Positions 16,581 through 27,071 of a stretch of 64,000 nucleotides of DNA are shown piece by piece. Numbering within the stretch: position 1 is the first letter of the stretch; every line of letters starts with the position of its first letter. Position numbers and translations under genes: made by a program. The notes beneath the pieces are model-generated. The model ran no database searches. It saw only the letters and a program-made list of their open reading frames with translations, and had not been told where the DNA came from. The stretch is from Luteimonas endophytica (GTDB taxonomy: Bacteria; Pseudomonadota; Gammaproteobacteria; Xanthomonadales; Xanthomonadaceae): contig NZ_JARXRM010000044.1 in the NCBI RefSeq assembly GCF_029887875.1, positions 70,973 through 134,972 of the forward strand, in the 5' to 3' direction.

Positions 16581-17366
16581 GTGACGCCCGCGCTCGTCGA
16601 CACCCATTGCCACCTGGATGCCGGCGAATTCGACGGCGACCGCGCTGCCGTGGTCGCGCGCGCGGTGCAGGCGGGCGTCACCCGCCAGGTGGTGCCCGCC
16701 ACGCACGCCGCCGCCTGGCCGCGGTTGCGCGAAGTCTGCAACTCGGCGCCCGGCCTGTCTCCCGCCTACGGGCTGCACCCCACCTTTCTCGAACACCATC
16801 GCCCGGAGCACCTGGACGAGCTGCGCGACTGGCTCGGCCGCGAACGCCCGGTGGCGGTGGGCGAATGCGGGCTGGACCACTACATCGAAGGGCTCGACCG
16901 CGCCGCGCAGCAGCGCTACTTCGAAGGCCAGCTGGAGCTGGCGCGCGAGTTCGACCTGCCGTTGATCGTCCACGCCCGCCGCGCGGTGGAGGCGGTGATC
17001 ATGGCGATCCGGCGGGTCGGCGGCCTGCGCGGCGTGGTGCACAGCTTCGCCGGCAGCGAAGAGCAGGCCCGGCAGCTGTGGCGGCTGGACTTCCTGATCG
17101 GCCTCGGCGGTCCGCTCACCTACCATCGCGCCAAGCGCCTGCACCGGATCGTGGCCGGGATGCCGCTCGAACGGCTGCTGCTCGAGACCGACGCCCCGGA
17201 CCAGCCGGATGCGTCGATCCGCGGCCAGCGCAACGAACCCGCGCGGCTGCGGCGGGTACTGGAGACCGTCGCCGAACTGCGCGGCGAAGACCCCGACCGG
17301 ATCGCCACGGTCACCAGCGCCAATGCCGCCGGGCTGTTCGGGCTGGCGGATGCCCCGCAGCCCTAG
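16581..17366 (+). CDS. TatD family metal-dependent hydrolase
   Basis: A 261-residue TIM-barrel hydrolase of the TatD/YjjV family (DNase or D-tyrosyl-tRNA-related activities are reported for relatives). Metal ligands appear in order: DTHCHLD near the start, GECGLD at about residue 95, the His of VHARRA at about 131, VHSFAGS at about 155 and LLLETDAP at about 200. The start is GTG at 16581, 5 bp after the preceding gene. The stop overlaps the 3' end of the convergent tcdA by 4 bp. The exact substrate is unknown. Confidence 0.9.
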   Translation: MTPALVDTHCHLDAGEFDGDRAAVVARAVQAGVTRQVVPATHAAAWPRLREVCNSAPGLSPAYGLHPTFLEHHRPEHLDELRDWLGRERPVAVGECGLDHYIEGLDRAAQQRYFEGQLELAREFDLPLIVHARRAVEAVIMAIRRVGGLRGVVHSFAGSEEQARQLWRLDFLIGLGGPLTYHRAKRLHRIVAGMPLERLLLETDAPDQPDASIRGQRNEPARLRRVLETVAELRGEDPDRIATVTSANAAGLFGLADAPQP

Positions 17367-18199
17367 GCGTTCCCCGCCGGCCTTTCGGGCAGGGCATCGA
17401 TCCGCGCCCCTTTTCGCAACAGCAGTTCCAGTGCCTTGCCGGCAGCGGCGAACCCGAACGCACCGGTGATGTGGGTGGCCGCGCCGAGCCCCGCGCCGCA
17501 GTCGAGCTTGAGCGCCGCATCCGGATCCAGCCGGGGCCGCAGCCCGCAGACGCTGCCGTCGGCCTGGGGATAGCGCACGTTCTCCAGCGAGTACACGGCG
17601 GCCACGCCGAAGTAGCGCTTCGGGCCCCGCGGGAAGCCGAACTCGGCGCGCAGCTTCTTGCGCACCAGCGCCAGCATCGCGTCGTGCTCGGTGCGCGAGA
17701 GATCGCGCACCCGCACCAGTGCAGGATCGATCCTGCCGCCGGCGGAGCCGACCGTGATCACCGGCTGCTTGCGCCGGCGGCACCATGCGATCGCCTCGAC
17801 CTTGCTGCGGAAACTGTCGCAGGCGTCGACCACCAGGTCGAAGCCGCGGTCGAGCAGCACATCGAGATTCGACGGGGTCAGGAACGCCGCAACCGGCTCC
17901 ACCTGCATGCGCGGGCTGATCGCCAGGCAGCGTTCCGCCATCGCCTCGGCTTTGCCGCGCCCGTACTGGCCGAGCAGCGCCGGCAGCTGCCTGTTGGTGT
18001 TGGACAGGCACAGGTCGTCGGCGTCGACCAGGGTGAGGTGTCCCAGGCCGCTCCTGGCCAGCGCTTCGACCAGCCACGAACCGACCCCGCCGAGCCCGAT
18101 CACCGCCACCCGTGCGCCCGCCAGCCGCGCCACCGTACCGCGCCCGTAAAGCCGGTCGATGCCGGAAAAGCGATCGCTCCAGTCCTGATCCATGCACAT
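17363..18199 (-). CDS. tcdA: tRNA threonylcarbamoyladenosine dehydratase TcdA
   Basis: TcdA (CsdL/YgdL) is an E1-like ATP-dependent enzyme that dehydrates t6A37 of tRNA to the cyclic ct6A form. The 278-residue protein has the nucleotide-binding VIGLGGVGSWLVEALARSG at about 33-51, the adenylation motif ADDLCLSNTNRQL, and DACDSFRSK. The later GFPRGPKRYFGVAAVYSLE also fits YgdL. Two starts (18199 and 18193, MCMDQD) are possible. The gene converges on tatD with a 4-bp overlap of stops. Confidence 0.93.
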   Translation of the reverse strand: MCMDQDWSDRFSGIDRLYGRGTVARLAGARVAVIGLGGVGSWLVEALARSGLGHLTLVDADDLCLSNTNRQLPALLGQYGRGKAEAMAERCLAISPRMQVEPVAAFLTPSNLDVLLDRGFDLVVDACDSFRSKVEAIAWCRRRKQPVITVGSAGGRIDPALVRVRDLSRTEHDAMLALVRKKLRAEFGFPRGPKRYFGVAAVYSLENVRYPQADGSVCGLRPRLDPDAALKLDCGAGLGAATHITGAFGFAAAGKALELLLRKGARIDALPERPAGNA

Positions 18200-18297
18200 A
18201 GTCTAGCGGCGGCGCCTCGCGCTCGGCGGCGCCTGGCCGCCGCGCCGGCGTGCTATGTTCGCCCTGGCGGCAGCACGCCGAACGCACGGAGCCAGCC

Positions 18298-18747
18298 ATG
18301 TCGACCTCACCCGACGACACCACCACCCGCAGGCCGTCCGCAGCCGGCCGCTACCTGTTCCTGTTCCTGCTCGGCCTGGCGGTCGGCGTGGTCGCCACGG
18401 TCATGGTGGTTCGCGCGCTCGAAGCCCGGGCCGATCACTTCCCCGACAGCGTGATGCACGTCCAGCAGTGGCACCTGGAGCAGCTGCGCAGCCGCGTCGA
18501 CGAAAACCGCTGCGGCGCGACCGACATCCTGCCGCACTTGCGCGCGCTGCGGACCATGAGCGACAACCTCGAGCCGGCGTTTCCCGATCTGCGCGAGGAC
18601 CGCCGCTTCGCCCAGCATGCCAGCGGCATGCGCGCCACCCTGGACGATGCCCTGGCGTCCCCGCCGCTCAACTGCGCCGGGCTGGGCACCACGGCCAAGG
18701 AGATCGGCGAATCCTGCAGCAGCTGCCACCGCGATTTCCGCGGCTGA
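18298..18747 (+). CDS. Membrane-anchored monohaem cytochrome c (c'-like)
   Basis: A 149-residue protein with one N-terminal membrane helix (about 19-41, YLFLFLLGLAVGVVATVMVV) and a helical periplasmic domain. A single haem-binding CSSCH lies near the C-terminus (SCSSCHRDFRG). A C-terminal CxxCH after a four-helix-type domain is the arrangement of cytochrome c' proteins, which bind NO or transfer electrons. Identity beyond that is uncertain. The gene stands alone, with ATG at 18298 chosen over 18250 because it begins right before the basic/helix region. Confidence 0.75.
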   Translation: MSTSPDDTTTRRPSAAGRYLFLFLLGLAVGVVATVMVVRALEARADHFPDSVMHVQQWHLEQLRSRVDENRCGATDILPHLRALRTMSDNLEPAFPDLREDRRFAQHASGMRATLDDALASPPLNCAGLGTTAKEIGESCSSCHRDFRG

Positions 18748-18914
18748 CGGCACCGGGCCCGGCGCGCTGAACCCCGGCTGCACCGGGCCTGCCGGCCCGT
18801 GCCGGCAGGCCGCGAATTGTCGGGGTGTTCACGAAGACACTCCTAGGCTCGCCTCGTGGAGCACTGGCCGCTGGCCGGCTCCCTTTCCCGATATCCAATC
18901 CGGAGACAGACGCG

Positions 18915-19385
18915 ATGAAGACCCGACTGATCGGCACCGCCGCGATCGCAGCCGCCCTGGCCTTGGCCGGCTGCGCCAGCACCTCCCCGGGCTACGGCAG
19001 CGGATACGGGAGCGCCCCGCAATCCGGCTACGGCAGTTCCTGCTACGACTGCGGCACCGTGACCCGCATCGAACGCACCAACGACGGAAAGCCGAACATC
19101 GCCGGCCCGCTGCTGGGCGGCGTGGTGGGCGCGGTCGCCGGCAAGGAGCTCGCGCGTCGCAACACCGACAGCGAGGGCCGGCGCAATGTCGCCACGGCCG
19201 GCGGCGCGATCGCCGGTGCGGTCGCGGGCAATGCGATCCAGAACCGGGTCGAGGGCAGCGGCACCTACAACGTGCACGTGCGGATGGACGACGGCCGCAC
19301 GATGGTGCTGTCCCAGGCCGAGATCGGCGGCCTGCGCGAGGGCAGCTACGTGCGGGTGCAGAACGGCCGGGCCTACGCGCGCTGA
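18915..19385 (+). CDS. Glycine-zipper outer-membrane lipoprotein (SlyB-like)
   Basis: A 156-residue lipoprotein. The signal peptide ends at the lipobox LAGC (residues about 17-20), and a Gly/Tyr/Ser linker (GYGSGYGSAPQSGYGSS) follows. Then comes the 2TM glycine zipper (IAGPLLGGVVGAVAGKELA and AGGAIAGAVAGNAIQNRV) and a small C-terminal beta domain (YNVHVRMDDGRTMVLSQ). This is the Pcp/SlyB plan of outer-membrane stress lipoproteins. The ATG at 18915 was chosen for the signal peptide. A strong terminator follows 23 bp after the stop. Confidence 0.88.
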   Translation: MKTRLIGTAAIAAALALAGCASTSPGYGSGYGSAPQSGYGSSCYDCGTVTRIERTNDGKPNIAGPLLGGVVGAVAGKELARRNTDSEGRRNVATAGGAIAGAVAGNAIQNRVEGSGTYNVHVRMDDGRTMVLSQAEIGGLREGSYVRVQNGRAYAR

Positions 19386-19408
19386 CTCTCGCCGCCGGCC
19401 ACATGAAA

Positions 19409-19434
19409 AACCCGGCCTCGCGGCCGGGTTTTTT
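19409..19434. terminator. Bidirectional rho-independent terminator
   Basis: The stem AACCCGGCC/GGCCGGGTT (19409-19417 with 19422-19430, loop TCGC) has AAAAA before it and TTTTTT after. It can therefore stop transcription from the glycine-zipper lipoprotein gene (plus) and from the cold-shock gene (minus). Confidence 0.92.
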
Positions 19435-19463
19435 CGTTGCCGGCCCTCCGGCCGGCCGGTGGC

Positions 19464-19673
19464 TCAGGCAGATTCGACCGCGTCGGCCTGCAGGCCCTTC
19501 TGCCCCTGGACGACCACGAAGCTCACCTTCTGCCCTTCCTTGAGGCTCTTGAACCCTTCCATCTGGATCGCGCGGAAATGCACGAACACGTCCTCGCCGC
19601 TCTCGCGGCTGATGAAGCCGAAACCCTTCGCGTCGTTGAACCACTTCACGGTACCGATCTCGCGGTTTGACAT
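19464..19673 (-). CDS. Cold-shock domain protein (CspA family)
   Basis: A 69-residue single OB-fold nucleic-acid chaperone with RNP1 KGFGFI and RNP2 VFVHF, and [11 protein letters not shown] at the start. It binds single-stranded RNA/DNA. The start is preceded by AGGGAG. About 259 bp separate it from the divergent DUF456 gene, enough for the long 5' leader seen in many csp mRNAs. Which Csp paralogue it is, and whether it is cold-induced, cannot be told. Confidence 0.96.
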   Translation of the reverse strand: MSNREIGTVKWFNDAKGFGFISRESGEDVFVHFRAIQMEGFKSLKEGQKVSFVVVQGQKGLQADAVESA

Positions 19674-19932
19674 GCATCACTCCCTGGAACTGATCGCTGC
19701 TCTGTAGGATCGACCGGCACCGATGCCGGCGGCTGGTTGCAAGGAGGAAGCGGGAACCGCGATGTGGCTGGCCGGAGACCGGGAGCGCGGATCGACTGCA
19801 CCCAGGCCACGTTTCAGGTGACCTTGACAAACACAGCGCGAGCAAATTACCCCGGCATTTGCCAGAATGCAATCGCGTCCCACGGCCTTTCCCGGCCACC
19901 CTCCGCGATCATCCCGCCCCTTCCGGAAAGCC

Positions 19933-20433
19933 ATGGAACCGCAGTCAATCTGGTATGCGATCGCGCTGGTCCTGGTGCTTGCCGGGCTCGCCGGGACCGT
20001 GCTGCCGGCCCTGCCGGGCCTGCCGCTGGTGTTCGCCGGCATGGTGCTCGCCGCCTGGGCAGGCGGGTTCGCCGAGGTCGGCGCGGCGGCCCTGGTCGCG
20101 CTGGGCGTCCTGACCCTGCTTTCGGTGCTGGTCGACTTCTGGGCCACGGCGATGGGCGCCAAGCGCGTCGGCGCCAGCCGTACGGCACTGGTCGGCGCGG
20201 TGGTGGGTACCTTCGCCGGACTGTTCTTCGGCATCGTCGGGGTGTTCGTCGGGCCGTTTCTGGGGGCGATGGCCGGCGAGCTGCTGCACCGGCGGCGGGT
20301 CGACCCGCGCGGCTTCGGCCATGCCACCCGGGTCGGCGCTGGCACCTGGATCGGCATCGTCGTGGCCGTGGCGCTGAAGCTCATGCTCGCCTGCGCGATG
20401 ATCGGCATCTTCGCCCTGGCCTGGTTCACCTGA
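19933..20433 (+). CDS. DUF456 family membrane protein
   Basis: A 166-residue integral membrane protein with five to six helices. It is rich in Gly/Ala and carries the DUF456 pattern VLPALPGLPLVFAGMVLAAW and VGAVVGTFAGLFFGIVGVFVGPFLGA. Function is unknown. The ATG at 19933 (MEPQSIWYAI) was preferred to 19867. A TTGACA at 19824-19829 may be part of its promoter, although no good -10 is evident. It is 9 bp from pldA and likely co-transcribed. Confidence 0.85.
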   Translation: MEPQSIWYAIALVLVLAGLAGTVLPALPGLPLVFAGMVLAAWAGGFAEVGAAALVALGVLTLLSVLVDFWATAMGAKRVGASRTALVGAVVGTFAGLFFGIVGVFVGPFLGAMAGELLHRRRVDPRGFGHATRVGAGTWIGIVVAVALKLMLACAMIGIFALAWFT

Positions 20434-20442
20434 GGATTCGCA

Positions 20443-21606
20443 ATGACCCGCAACTCCGCCGCGCTCGCCGCCGCCATCGCCCTCTCCTTGGCATCCTGGA
20501 CCGCCCGCGCCGCCGACCCGGCGGCGGCGCTCGAGGCCTGCCTCGCCATCGAGAACGATCCGATGCGCCTGGCCTGCTACGACGAGGCGATGCAGCGCAC
20601 CGCCCTAGATCCCGCCACCGCCGACGCCGCCGCCGAACAGGCCAGGCAGGTGCAGGATTCGGTGCCGGCGGCGGGCCCGGGTGGCGACACCGCCGTTGCC
20701 GGCTCCGAACAGGCAGCCGCCAACCGGCTGTCCGAGCTGTTCGCACACGACGACAGCGACCCGATCCGCGCCGCCATCGCCAACGTCGGCAAGGGTTCGC
20801 TGCTCGACACCCGCTGGGAGCTGGCGCGCGACTCGAAGCTCGGACTGTTCAACTTTCGCGCCTACAAGCCGGTCTACCTGCTGCCCGCCTTCTGGACCAC
20901 CGACACCAATCCCGCACCGCGCTCTCCCAACCCGGACAACACCGTCACCGAACCCGCCCAGATCGACAACCTCGAGGCCAAGTTCCAGCTCAGCTTCAAG
21001 ACCAAGGCGCTGGAGAACCTGTTCGGCGACAACGGCGACCTGTGGATGGGCTACACCCAGAGCTCGCGCTGGCAGATCTACAACAGCGAGTCCTCGCGCC
21101 CGTTCCGCGAGACCAACTACGAGCCGGAGATCCTGCTGGTGTTCCGCAACGGCTACAGCCTGCCGGGCGGCTGGCACGGGCGGATGTCGGCGATCGGCAT
21201 CAACCACCAGTCGAACGGTCGCGAGGACCCGCTGTCGCGCAGCTGGAACCGGGTGATGTTCAACTTCGGCTTCGATCGCGAGGACTGGGCGCTCATGGTC
21301 CGTCCCTGGGTGCGGATCTCGGACGGCAGCGACGACGACAATCCCGACATCGAGGACTACATGGGCCGCGGCGACCTCACCCTGGTCCATGTGCGCGGCG
21401 GCCACCAGTTCTCGCTGATGGCGCGCCACTCGCTGCGCGGCGGCGACCGCTCGCACGGAGCGCTGCAGTTCGACTGGGGCTTCCCCATCCACCGCGCGTT
21501 CCGCGGCCACGTGCAGCTGTTCGACGGCTACGGCGAGAGCCTGATCGACTACAACCACCGCGCCACCTACATCGGCCTGGGCATCTCCCTGCAGGAATGG
21601 TTCTAG
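20443..21606 (+). CDS. pldA: Outer-membrane phospholipase A (OMPLA)
   Basis: PldA hydrolyses acyl chains of phospholipids that appear in the outer leaflet of the outer membrane. The 387-residue precursor has a signal peptide (cleavage near ASWTARA). An N-terminal extension follows (CLAIENDPMRLACYDEA, a short Cys-containing motif common in xanthomonad versions). The 12-strand barrel then starts near ENLFGDNGDLWMGYTQSS. The catalytic region GINHQSNGREDPLSRSWNRV contains the His, Ser and Asn of the OMPLA triad. It ends in an aromatic residue (QEWF), as barrels do. Confidence 0.92.
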   Translation: MTRNSAALAAAIALSLASWTARAADPAAALEACLAIENDPMRLACYDEAMQRTALDPATADAAAEQARQVQDSVPAAGPGGDTAVAGSEQAAANRLSELFAHDDSDPIRAAIANVGKGSLLDTRWELARDSKLGLFNFRAYKPVYLLPAFWTTDTNPAPRSPNPDNTVTEPAQIDNLEAKFQLSFKTKALENLFGDNGDLWMGYTQSSRWQIYNSESSRPFRETNYEPEILLVFRNGYSLPGGWHGRMSAIGINHQSNGREDPLSRSWNRVMFNFGFDREDWALMVRPWVRISDGSDDDNPDIEDYMGRGDLTLVHVRGGHQFSLMARHSLRGGDRSHGALQFDWGFPIHRAFRGHVQLFDGYGESLIDYNHRATYIGLGISLQEWF

Positions 21607-21639
21607 CGGCTACCGGCGCTCCAGCAGCGTCGATGGACG

Positions 21640-23151
21640 CTAGTAGCCGGTCTCGCGCAACGAAGCCCGGACCTGCTCGTGGGTCGCCTGGATGTCCTGC
21701 GGCGGTTCACGACCGAGCAGGCTGACCACGATGATCGCGGCGGTCGCCGCCGCGAAGCCGGGCACCATCTCGTAGAGCTCGAAGCCGAAACGTCCGATCG
21801 CGACCTGCTTCCACAAGATCACGGTCGCGGCCCCGGTCACCATGCCGGCCAGCGCACCGTTGCGGGTCATGCGGCCCCAGAACAGCGCCAGCAGCACCAC
21901 CGGGCCGAACGCGGCGCCGAAACCGGCCCAGGCGTAGGACACCAGCCCCAGCACCCGGCTGTCAGGATCGCGCGCCAGCCACAGCGACAGCAGCGCGACC
22001 AGCAGCACGCTGGCACGGCCGACCCAGACCAGCTCGTACTGTCCCGCCTGCTTGCGGAGGAAGCCGCGATAGAAATCTTCCGACAGCACGCTCGAGCACA
22101 CCAGCAGCTGGCTGGACAACGTGCTCATCACCGCCGCCAGGATCGCCGAGAGGATGATGCCGGCGACCCATGGGTTGAACAACTGCTCGACCAGGCTGAT
22201 GAAGACGCGTTCGGCATTGGCCTCGACCGGCCCGGCGGCGCCGGGGTTGGCGGCGTAGTAGGCGATGCCCAGGAAGCCCACGGTCAGCGAACCCGCCAGG
22301 CACAGGGTCATCCAGCCCATGCCGATCCGCCGCGCCACCGGGATGGTGGCGATGCTGTCGGCGGCCATGAAGCGCGCCAGGATGTGCGGCTGGCCGAAAT
22401 AGCCCAGCCCCCACGCCAGCAGCGACACGATCCCGACCCAGCCGAGCTGGCCGCCGCGGAACCAGTCCAGCCGCGATGGATCGACGCCGCGGATCGCCCC
22501 CATGGCGGCCTCGAACCCGCCGACGTGCATCATCACGATCACCGGCGTGAGCAGCAGCGCGAAGAACATCAGGGTGCCCTGCGCGGTATCGGTCCAGCTG
22601 ACCGCCAGGAATCCGCCGACCAGGGTGTAGAGGATGGTCACCGCGGCGCCCCACCAGATCGCCTGCGCATAGGGCATGCCGAACACGCTCTCGAACAGGC
22701 GCGCGCCGGCGACCACGCCGGAAGCGCAGTAGACCGCGAAGAACACCAGGATCACCGTCGCCGAGAGCACCCGCAGGGCGCGGCCGCGGTCCTGGAAACG
22801 GCTGGTGAAGAAGTCCGGCAGGGTCAGCGCGTTGCTGGTTCGCTCGGTATAGACCCGCAGCGGGCCGGCGACGTATTTCCAGTTGAGCCAGGCGCCGCCG
22901 ACCAGGCCGATGGCGATCCAGGCCTCGGACAGGCCGCCGAGGTACATCGCGCCGGGCAGCCCCATCAGCAGCCAGCCGCTCATGTCCGAGGCGCCGGCCG
23001 ACAGCGCCGTCACCCCAGGCCCCAGCCGCCGCCCGCCGAGAATGTAGTCGTCGAAGTTCTTGGTCGAGCGCCAGGCAATGAAGCCGATCAGCACCATCGC
23101 CGCGAGGTAGACGGTGAACATGACGATGAGCGGCGTGCTTGCTGCCAGCAT
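21640..23151 (-). CDS. putP: Sodium/proline symporter PutP
   Basis: A solute:sodium symporter of the SSS family (503 aa, about 13 helices) that imports L-proline with Na+. Family segments visible are ALSAGASDMSGWLLMGLPGAMYL near residue 45-70, FGQPHILARFMAADS at about 245, ILSAILAAVMSTLSSQLLVCSS at about 330, and AWAGFGAAFGPVVLLALFWGRMTRNGA near 410. These match PutP rather than PanF or glucose symporters. It converges on pldA with 33 bp between stops. No putA is nearby. Confidence 0.92.
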   Translation of the reverse strand: MLAASTPLIVMFTVYLAAMVLIGFIAWRSTKNFDDYILGGRRLGPGVTALSAGASDMSGWLLMGLPGAMYLGGLSEAWIAIGLVGGAWLNWKYVAGPLRVYTERTSNALTLPDFFTSRFQDRGRALRVLSATVILVFFAVYCASGVVAGARLFESVFGMPYAQAIWWGAAVTILYTLVGGFLAVSWTDTAQGTLMFFALLLTPVIVMMHVGGFEAAMGAIRGVDPSRLDWFRGGQLGWVGIVSLLAWGLGYFGQPHILARFMAADSIATIPVARRIGMGWMTLCLAGSLTVGFLGIAYYAANPGAAGPVEANAERVFISLVEQLFNPWVAGIILSAILAAVMSTLSSQLLVCSSVLSEDFYRGFLRKQAGQYELVWVGRASVLLVALLSLWLARDPDSRVLGLVSYAWAGFGAAFGPVVLLALFWGRMTRNGALAGMVTGAATVILWKQVAIGRFGFELYEMVPGFAAATAAIIVVSLLGREPPQDIQATHEQVRASLRETGY

Positions 23152-23350
23152 GGGCGGAGGCTCCTCGGGTAGGCATGGGCGGCGGCCGATCGCGCCGCGA
23201 ATAGACCAGCCTAACGCAGGCGGCCGTCGAGTTCAGCCCGAACCATCCACAGCGACTGTGGACAACTGCGCGTACGAAGCTGTGGACAAGTGGCGCCGGC
23301 CGCGGCGTGGCGCGGCCGCGGCCCGGTCTGGCGAGATTCTCGCCAGCGCC
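23152..23350. other. Intergenic region with DnaA-box-like TGTGGACAA pair
   Basis: This 199-bp gap lies between the folP stop and the putP start, both on the minus strand. It contains TGTGGACAA at 23257-23265 and 23281-23289 and an inverted TCCACA at 23246-23251. Each 9-mer differs from the DnaA box TGTGGATAA by one base. The putP promoter must lie here on the minus strand. No gene is visible. Confidence 0.5.
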
Positions 23351-24244
23351 TCAGGCGTCGCCCGGCCAGACCGGCGCGGCTGCCGCGGCGCGCGGCTCCG
23401 GCTGTGCCGCCACCGCCTCCCAGACCCGCAATGCGTCCACCGTGGCGGCGACATCGTGGGCCCGTACGATCCGGGCGCCGCGCTGCACCGCGATCAGGTG
23501 CGCCGCGACCGAACCGTGGACGCGCGCGGCCGGCTCCGACCGGTCGGTCAGTTCGCCGATGGTGCGCTTGCGCGAGAGCCCGGCCAGCAGCGGCGCCCCG
23601 AGTTCGCAAAGCCGCCGCAGCTGCGCGAGCAGCAGCAGGTTGTGGCCGGCATGCTTGCCGAAGCCGAAACCGGGATCGACCACGATCCTCGCCCGCGCTA
23701 TTCCGGCCATCTCCGCGGCGAGGATGCGCTCGGCGAGGAATCGATGCACGTCCGCCACGACATCGTCGTAGACGGGCGCATCCTGCATCGAGCCCGGCTC
23801 GCCGAGCATGTGCATCAGCACCACCGGCACACCCAGCGAGGCGGCGGCCTCCAGCGCGCCGGCGCGGCGCAGCGCGTACACGTCGTTGATCATTCCCGCG
23901 CCGGCCTCGACCGCCGCCCGCATCACCTCCGGCTTGGAGGTGTCGATGCTGATCGGCAGCGCCGTCTCCCCGGCCAGGCGCCGGATCACCGGGACCACGC
24001 GGCGCAGCTCCTCCTCCAGCGGCACCTCGGTCGCGCCGGGGCGGGTCGACTCGCCGCCGACATCGAGCAGGTCCGCGCCTTCCGCCGCCAGCCGCAGCCC
24101 GTGGGCGACCGCGGCCTCCGCGTCCGGGTAGGCGCCGCCGTCGGAGAACGAATCCGGGGTGACGTTGACGATCCCCATCACCCGGGGGCGGTCCAGCTTC
24201 AGCGCCCGGCCGCCGCAGTCGAGGCGGGGAGTGACGTCGAACAT
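23351..24244 (-). CDS. folP: Dihydropteroate synthase
   Basis: FolP condenses dihydropterin pyrophosphate with p-aminobenzoate in folate synthesis and is the sulfonamide target. The 297-residue TIM barrel shows VMGIVNVTPDSFSDGG near residue 22-37, the DVGGESTRPGA motif at about 62, PISIDTSKPEVM, a MINDVYALRR segment, VVDPGFGFGKHAGHN and LAGLSRKRTIG. The ATG at 24244 shares its A with the stop of the small gene upstream (TGATG). The usual neighbour glmM does not follow here; the locus ends at folP. Confidence 0.96.
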   Translation of the reverse strand: MFDVTPRLDCGGRALKLDRPRVMGIVNVTPDSFSDGGAYPDAEAAVAHGLRLAAEGADLLDVGGESTRPGATEVPLEEELRRVVPVIRRLAGETALPISIDTSKPEVMRAAVEAGAGMINDVYALRRAGALEAAASLGVPVVLMHMLGEPGSMQDAPVYDDVVADVHRFLAERILAAEMAGIARARIVVDPGFGFGKHAGHNLLLLAQLRRLCELGAPLLAGLSRKRTIGELTDRSEPAARVHGSVAAHLIAVQRGARIVRAHDVAATVDALRVWEAVAAQPEPRAAAAAPVWPGDA

Positions 24245-24411
24245 CAGACCTTCCCGCCGCCGCGGCGGCACATCGCCGGGCCGGGCGCGATCCCGATGCC
24301 GACCGCCGGATTGTCCATCGCCGTGCCGGGGGCGACACCGATCGCCACGCCGATGGCGACGCCGGCGCCCAGCGGCAGGGCATGCGGCTCGCCGTTTCGG
24401 GCTTCCGTCAT
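24244..24411 (-). CDS. Small glycine-rich hydrophobic protein, unknown
   Basis: A 55-residue open frame with start at 24411 and a stop overlapping the folP start (TGATG). After a polar start (TEARNGEPHALP) it has two Gly-rich hydrophobic stretches in a repeated G-V-A-I-G rhythm (LGAGVAIGVAIGVAPGTAM and NPAVGIGIAPGPAM), then a basic end RRGGGKV. Small proteins with GVAIGVALGVA and DN in this form are common as orphan membrane or glycine-zipper genes. Coupling to folP and position right after the ftsH terminator argue that it is translated. Function is unknown. Confidence 0.7.
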   Translation of the reverse strand: MTEARNGEPHALPLGAGVAIGVAIGVAPGTAMDNPAVGIGIAPGPAMCRRGGGKV

Positions 24412-24428
24412 CGTGACGTCCTCCACGC

Positions 24429-24456
24429 AAAAGGCCAGAGCGGACTCTGGCCTTGG
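24429..24456 (-). terminator. Terminator after ftsH
   Basis: A perfect 10-bp stem (24431-24440 with 24445-24454, AAGGCCAGAG / CTCTGGCCTT, loop CGGA) is followed on the minus strand by TTTTGCG. It lies between the ftsH stop (24501) and the small glycine-rich gene, so folP probably has its own promoter or depends on read-through. Confidence 0.8.
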
Positions 24457-24500
24457 ATGTCCCGGCTTGCAACCCGGGACCGCGGACCGCGCGGGGCCGG

Positions 24501-26408
<1,908 letters not shown>

Positions 26409-26438
26409 GGATTCCTTCTCGGGCGCTTCGGCGCCATG

Positions 26439-27071
26439 CTACTTCATCTGTGCCCGCTTGCCCTGCGCCAGCGCATAGACTTCCGGCGAACGCTGGCGCG
26501 ACGCCGAGGGCTTGCGGATCGACACCCTGTCGTAGCGGCGGCGCAGTTCGCGGACGTAGTCGTCGAATCCGACGCCCTGGAACAGCTTGACCAGAAAGGC
26601 TCCGCCGGGGCGGAGTTGGCGGCCGGAAAAGTCCATCGCCAGTTCCGCCAGGTGCATCGCCCGCGGCTGATCCACCGCGTCCATGCCACTCTTGTTGGGG
26701 GCCATGTCCGACAACACAAGGTCGACCCGGTCCCCGCCCAGCAGCGTCTCAAGGGACGATAAGACAGCATCCTCCCTGAAGTCGCCATGAAGAAACTCCA
26801 CCCCCGCCAGCGTCGGCATCTCGAGGATGTCCAGCGCGACCACCCGGCCCCGCTCTCCCATCGCCTGCCTTACCCATTGCGACCAGCCCCCGGGCGCCGC
26901 GCCCAGGTCCACCACCGTCATGCCCGGCTTGAGCAGGCCGTCGCGGGCCACCAGCTCCTCCAGCTTGTACGCGGCGCGCGAGCGCATGCCTTCGGCCTGG
27001 GCCCGTTTCACGTACGGGTCGGAGAAATGTTCCTTCAGCCAGCGCTGGCTGCTCTTGCTGCGCGGCGGCAC
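26439..27071 (-). CDS. rlmE: 23S rRNA 2'-O-ribose U2552 methyltransferase RlmE (FtsJ/RrmJ)
   Basis: RlmE methylates U2552 in the A-loop of 23S rRNA. I chose a GTG start at 27071 ([20 protein letters not shown]), which gives 210 residues, the E. coli size. The ATG at 27254 would add 61 residues of Ala/Pro/Arg filler. The SAM motif is [14 protein letters not shown], followed by [13 protein letters not shown] and [11 protein letters not shown]. Lysines and acidic residues of the K-D-K-E tetrad are present. It is divergent from yhbY across 181 bp. Confidence 0.95.
   Translation of the reverse strand: MPPRSKSSQRWLKEHFSDPYVKRAQAEGMRSRAAYKLEELVARDGLLKPGMTVVDLGAAPGGWSQWVRQAMGERGRVVALDILEMPTLAGVEFLHGDFREDAVLSSLETLLGGDRVDLVLSDMAPNKSGMDAVDQPRAMHLAELAMDFSGRQLRPGGAFLVKLFQGVGFDDYVRELRRRYDRVSIRKPSASRQRSPEVYALAQGKRAQMK

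Noticed and set aside
19762-19821. Small plus-strand ORF after an AAGGAGG
   Set aside because: It codes for only 19 residues and the AAGGAGG is about 14 bases from its ATG, too far for a ribosome site. It lies in the cspA/DUF456 intergenic region.
23152-23350. Region considered as a replication origin because of DnaA-like boxes
   Set aside because: Only two near-matches, with no dnaA/dnaN/gyrB neighbours and no AT-rich unwinding element.
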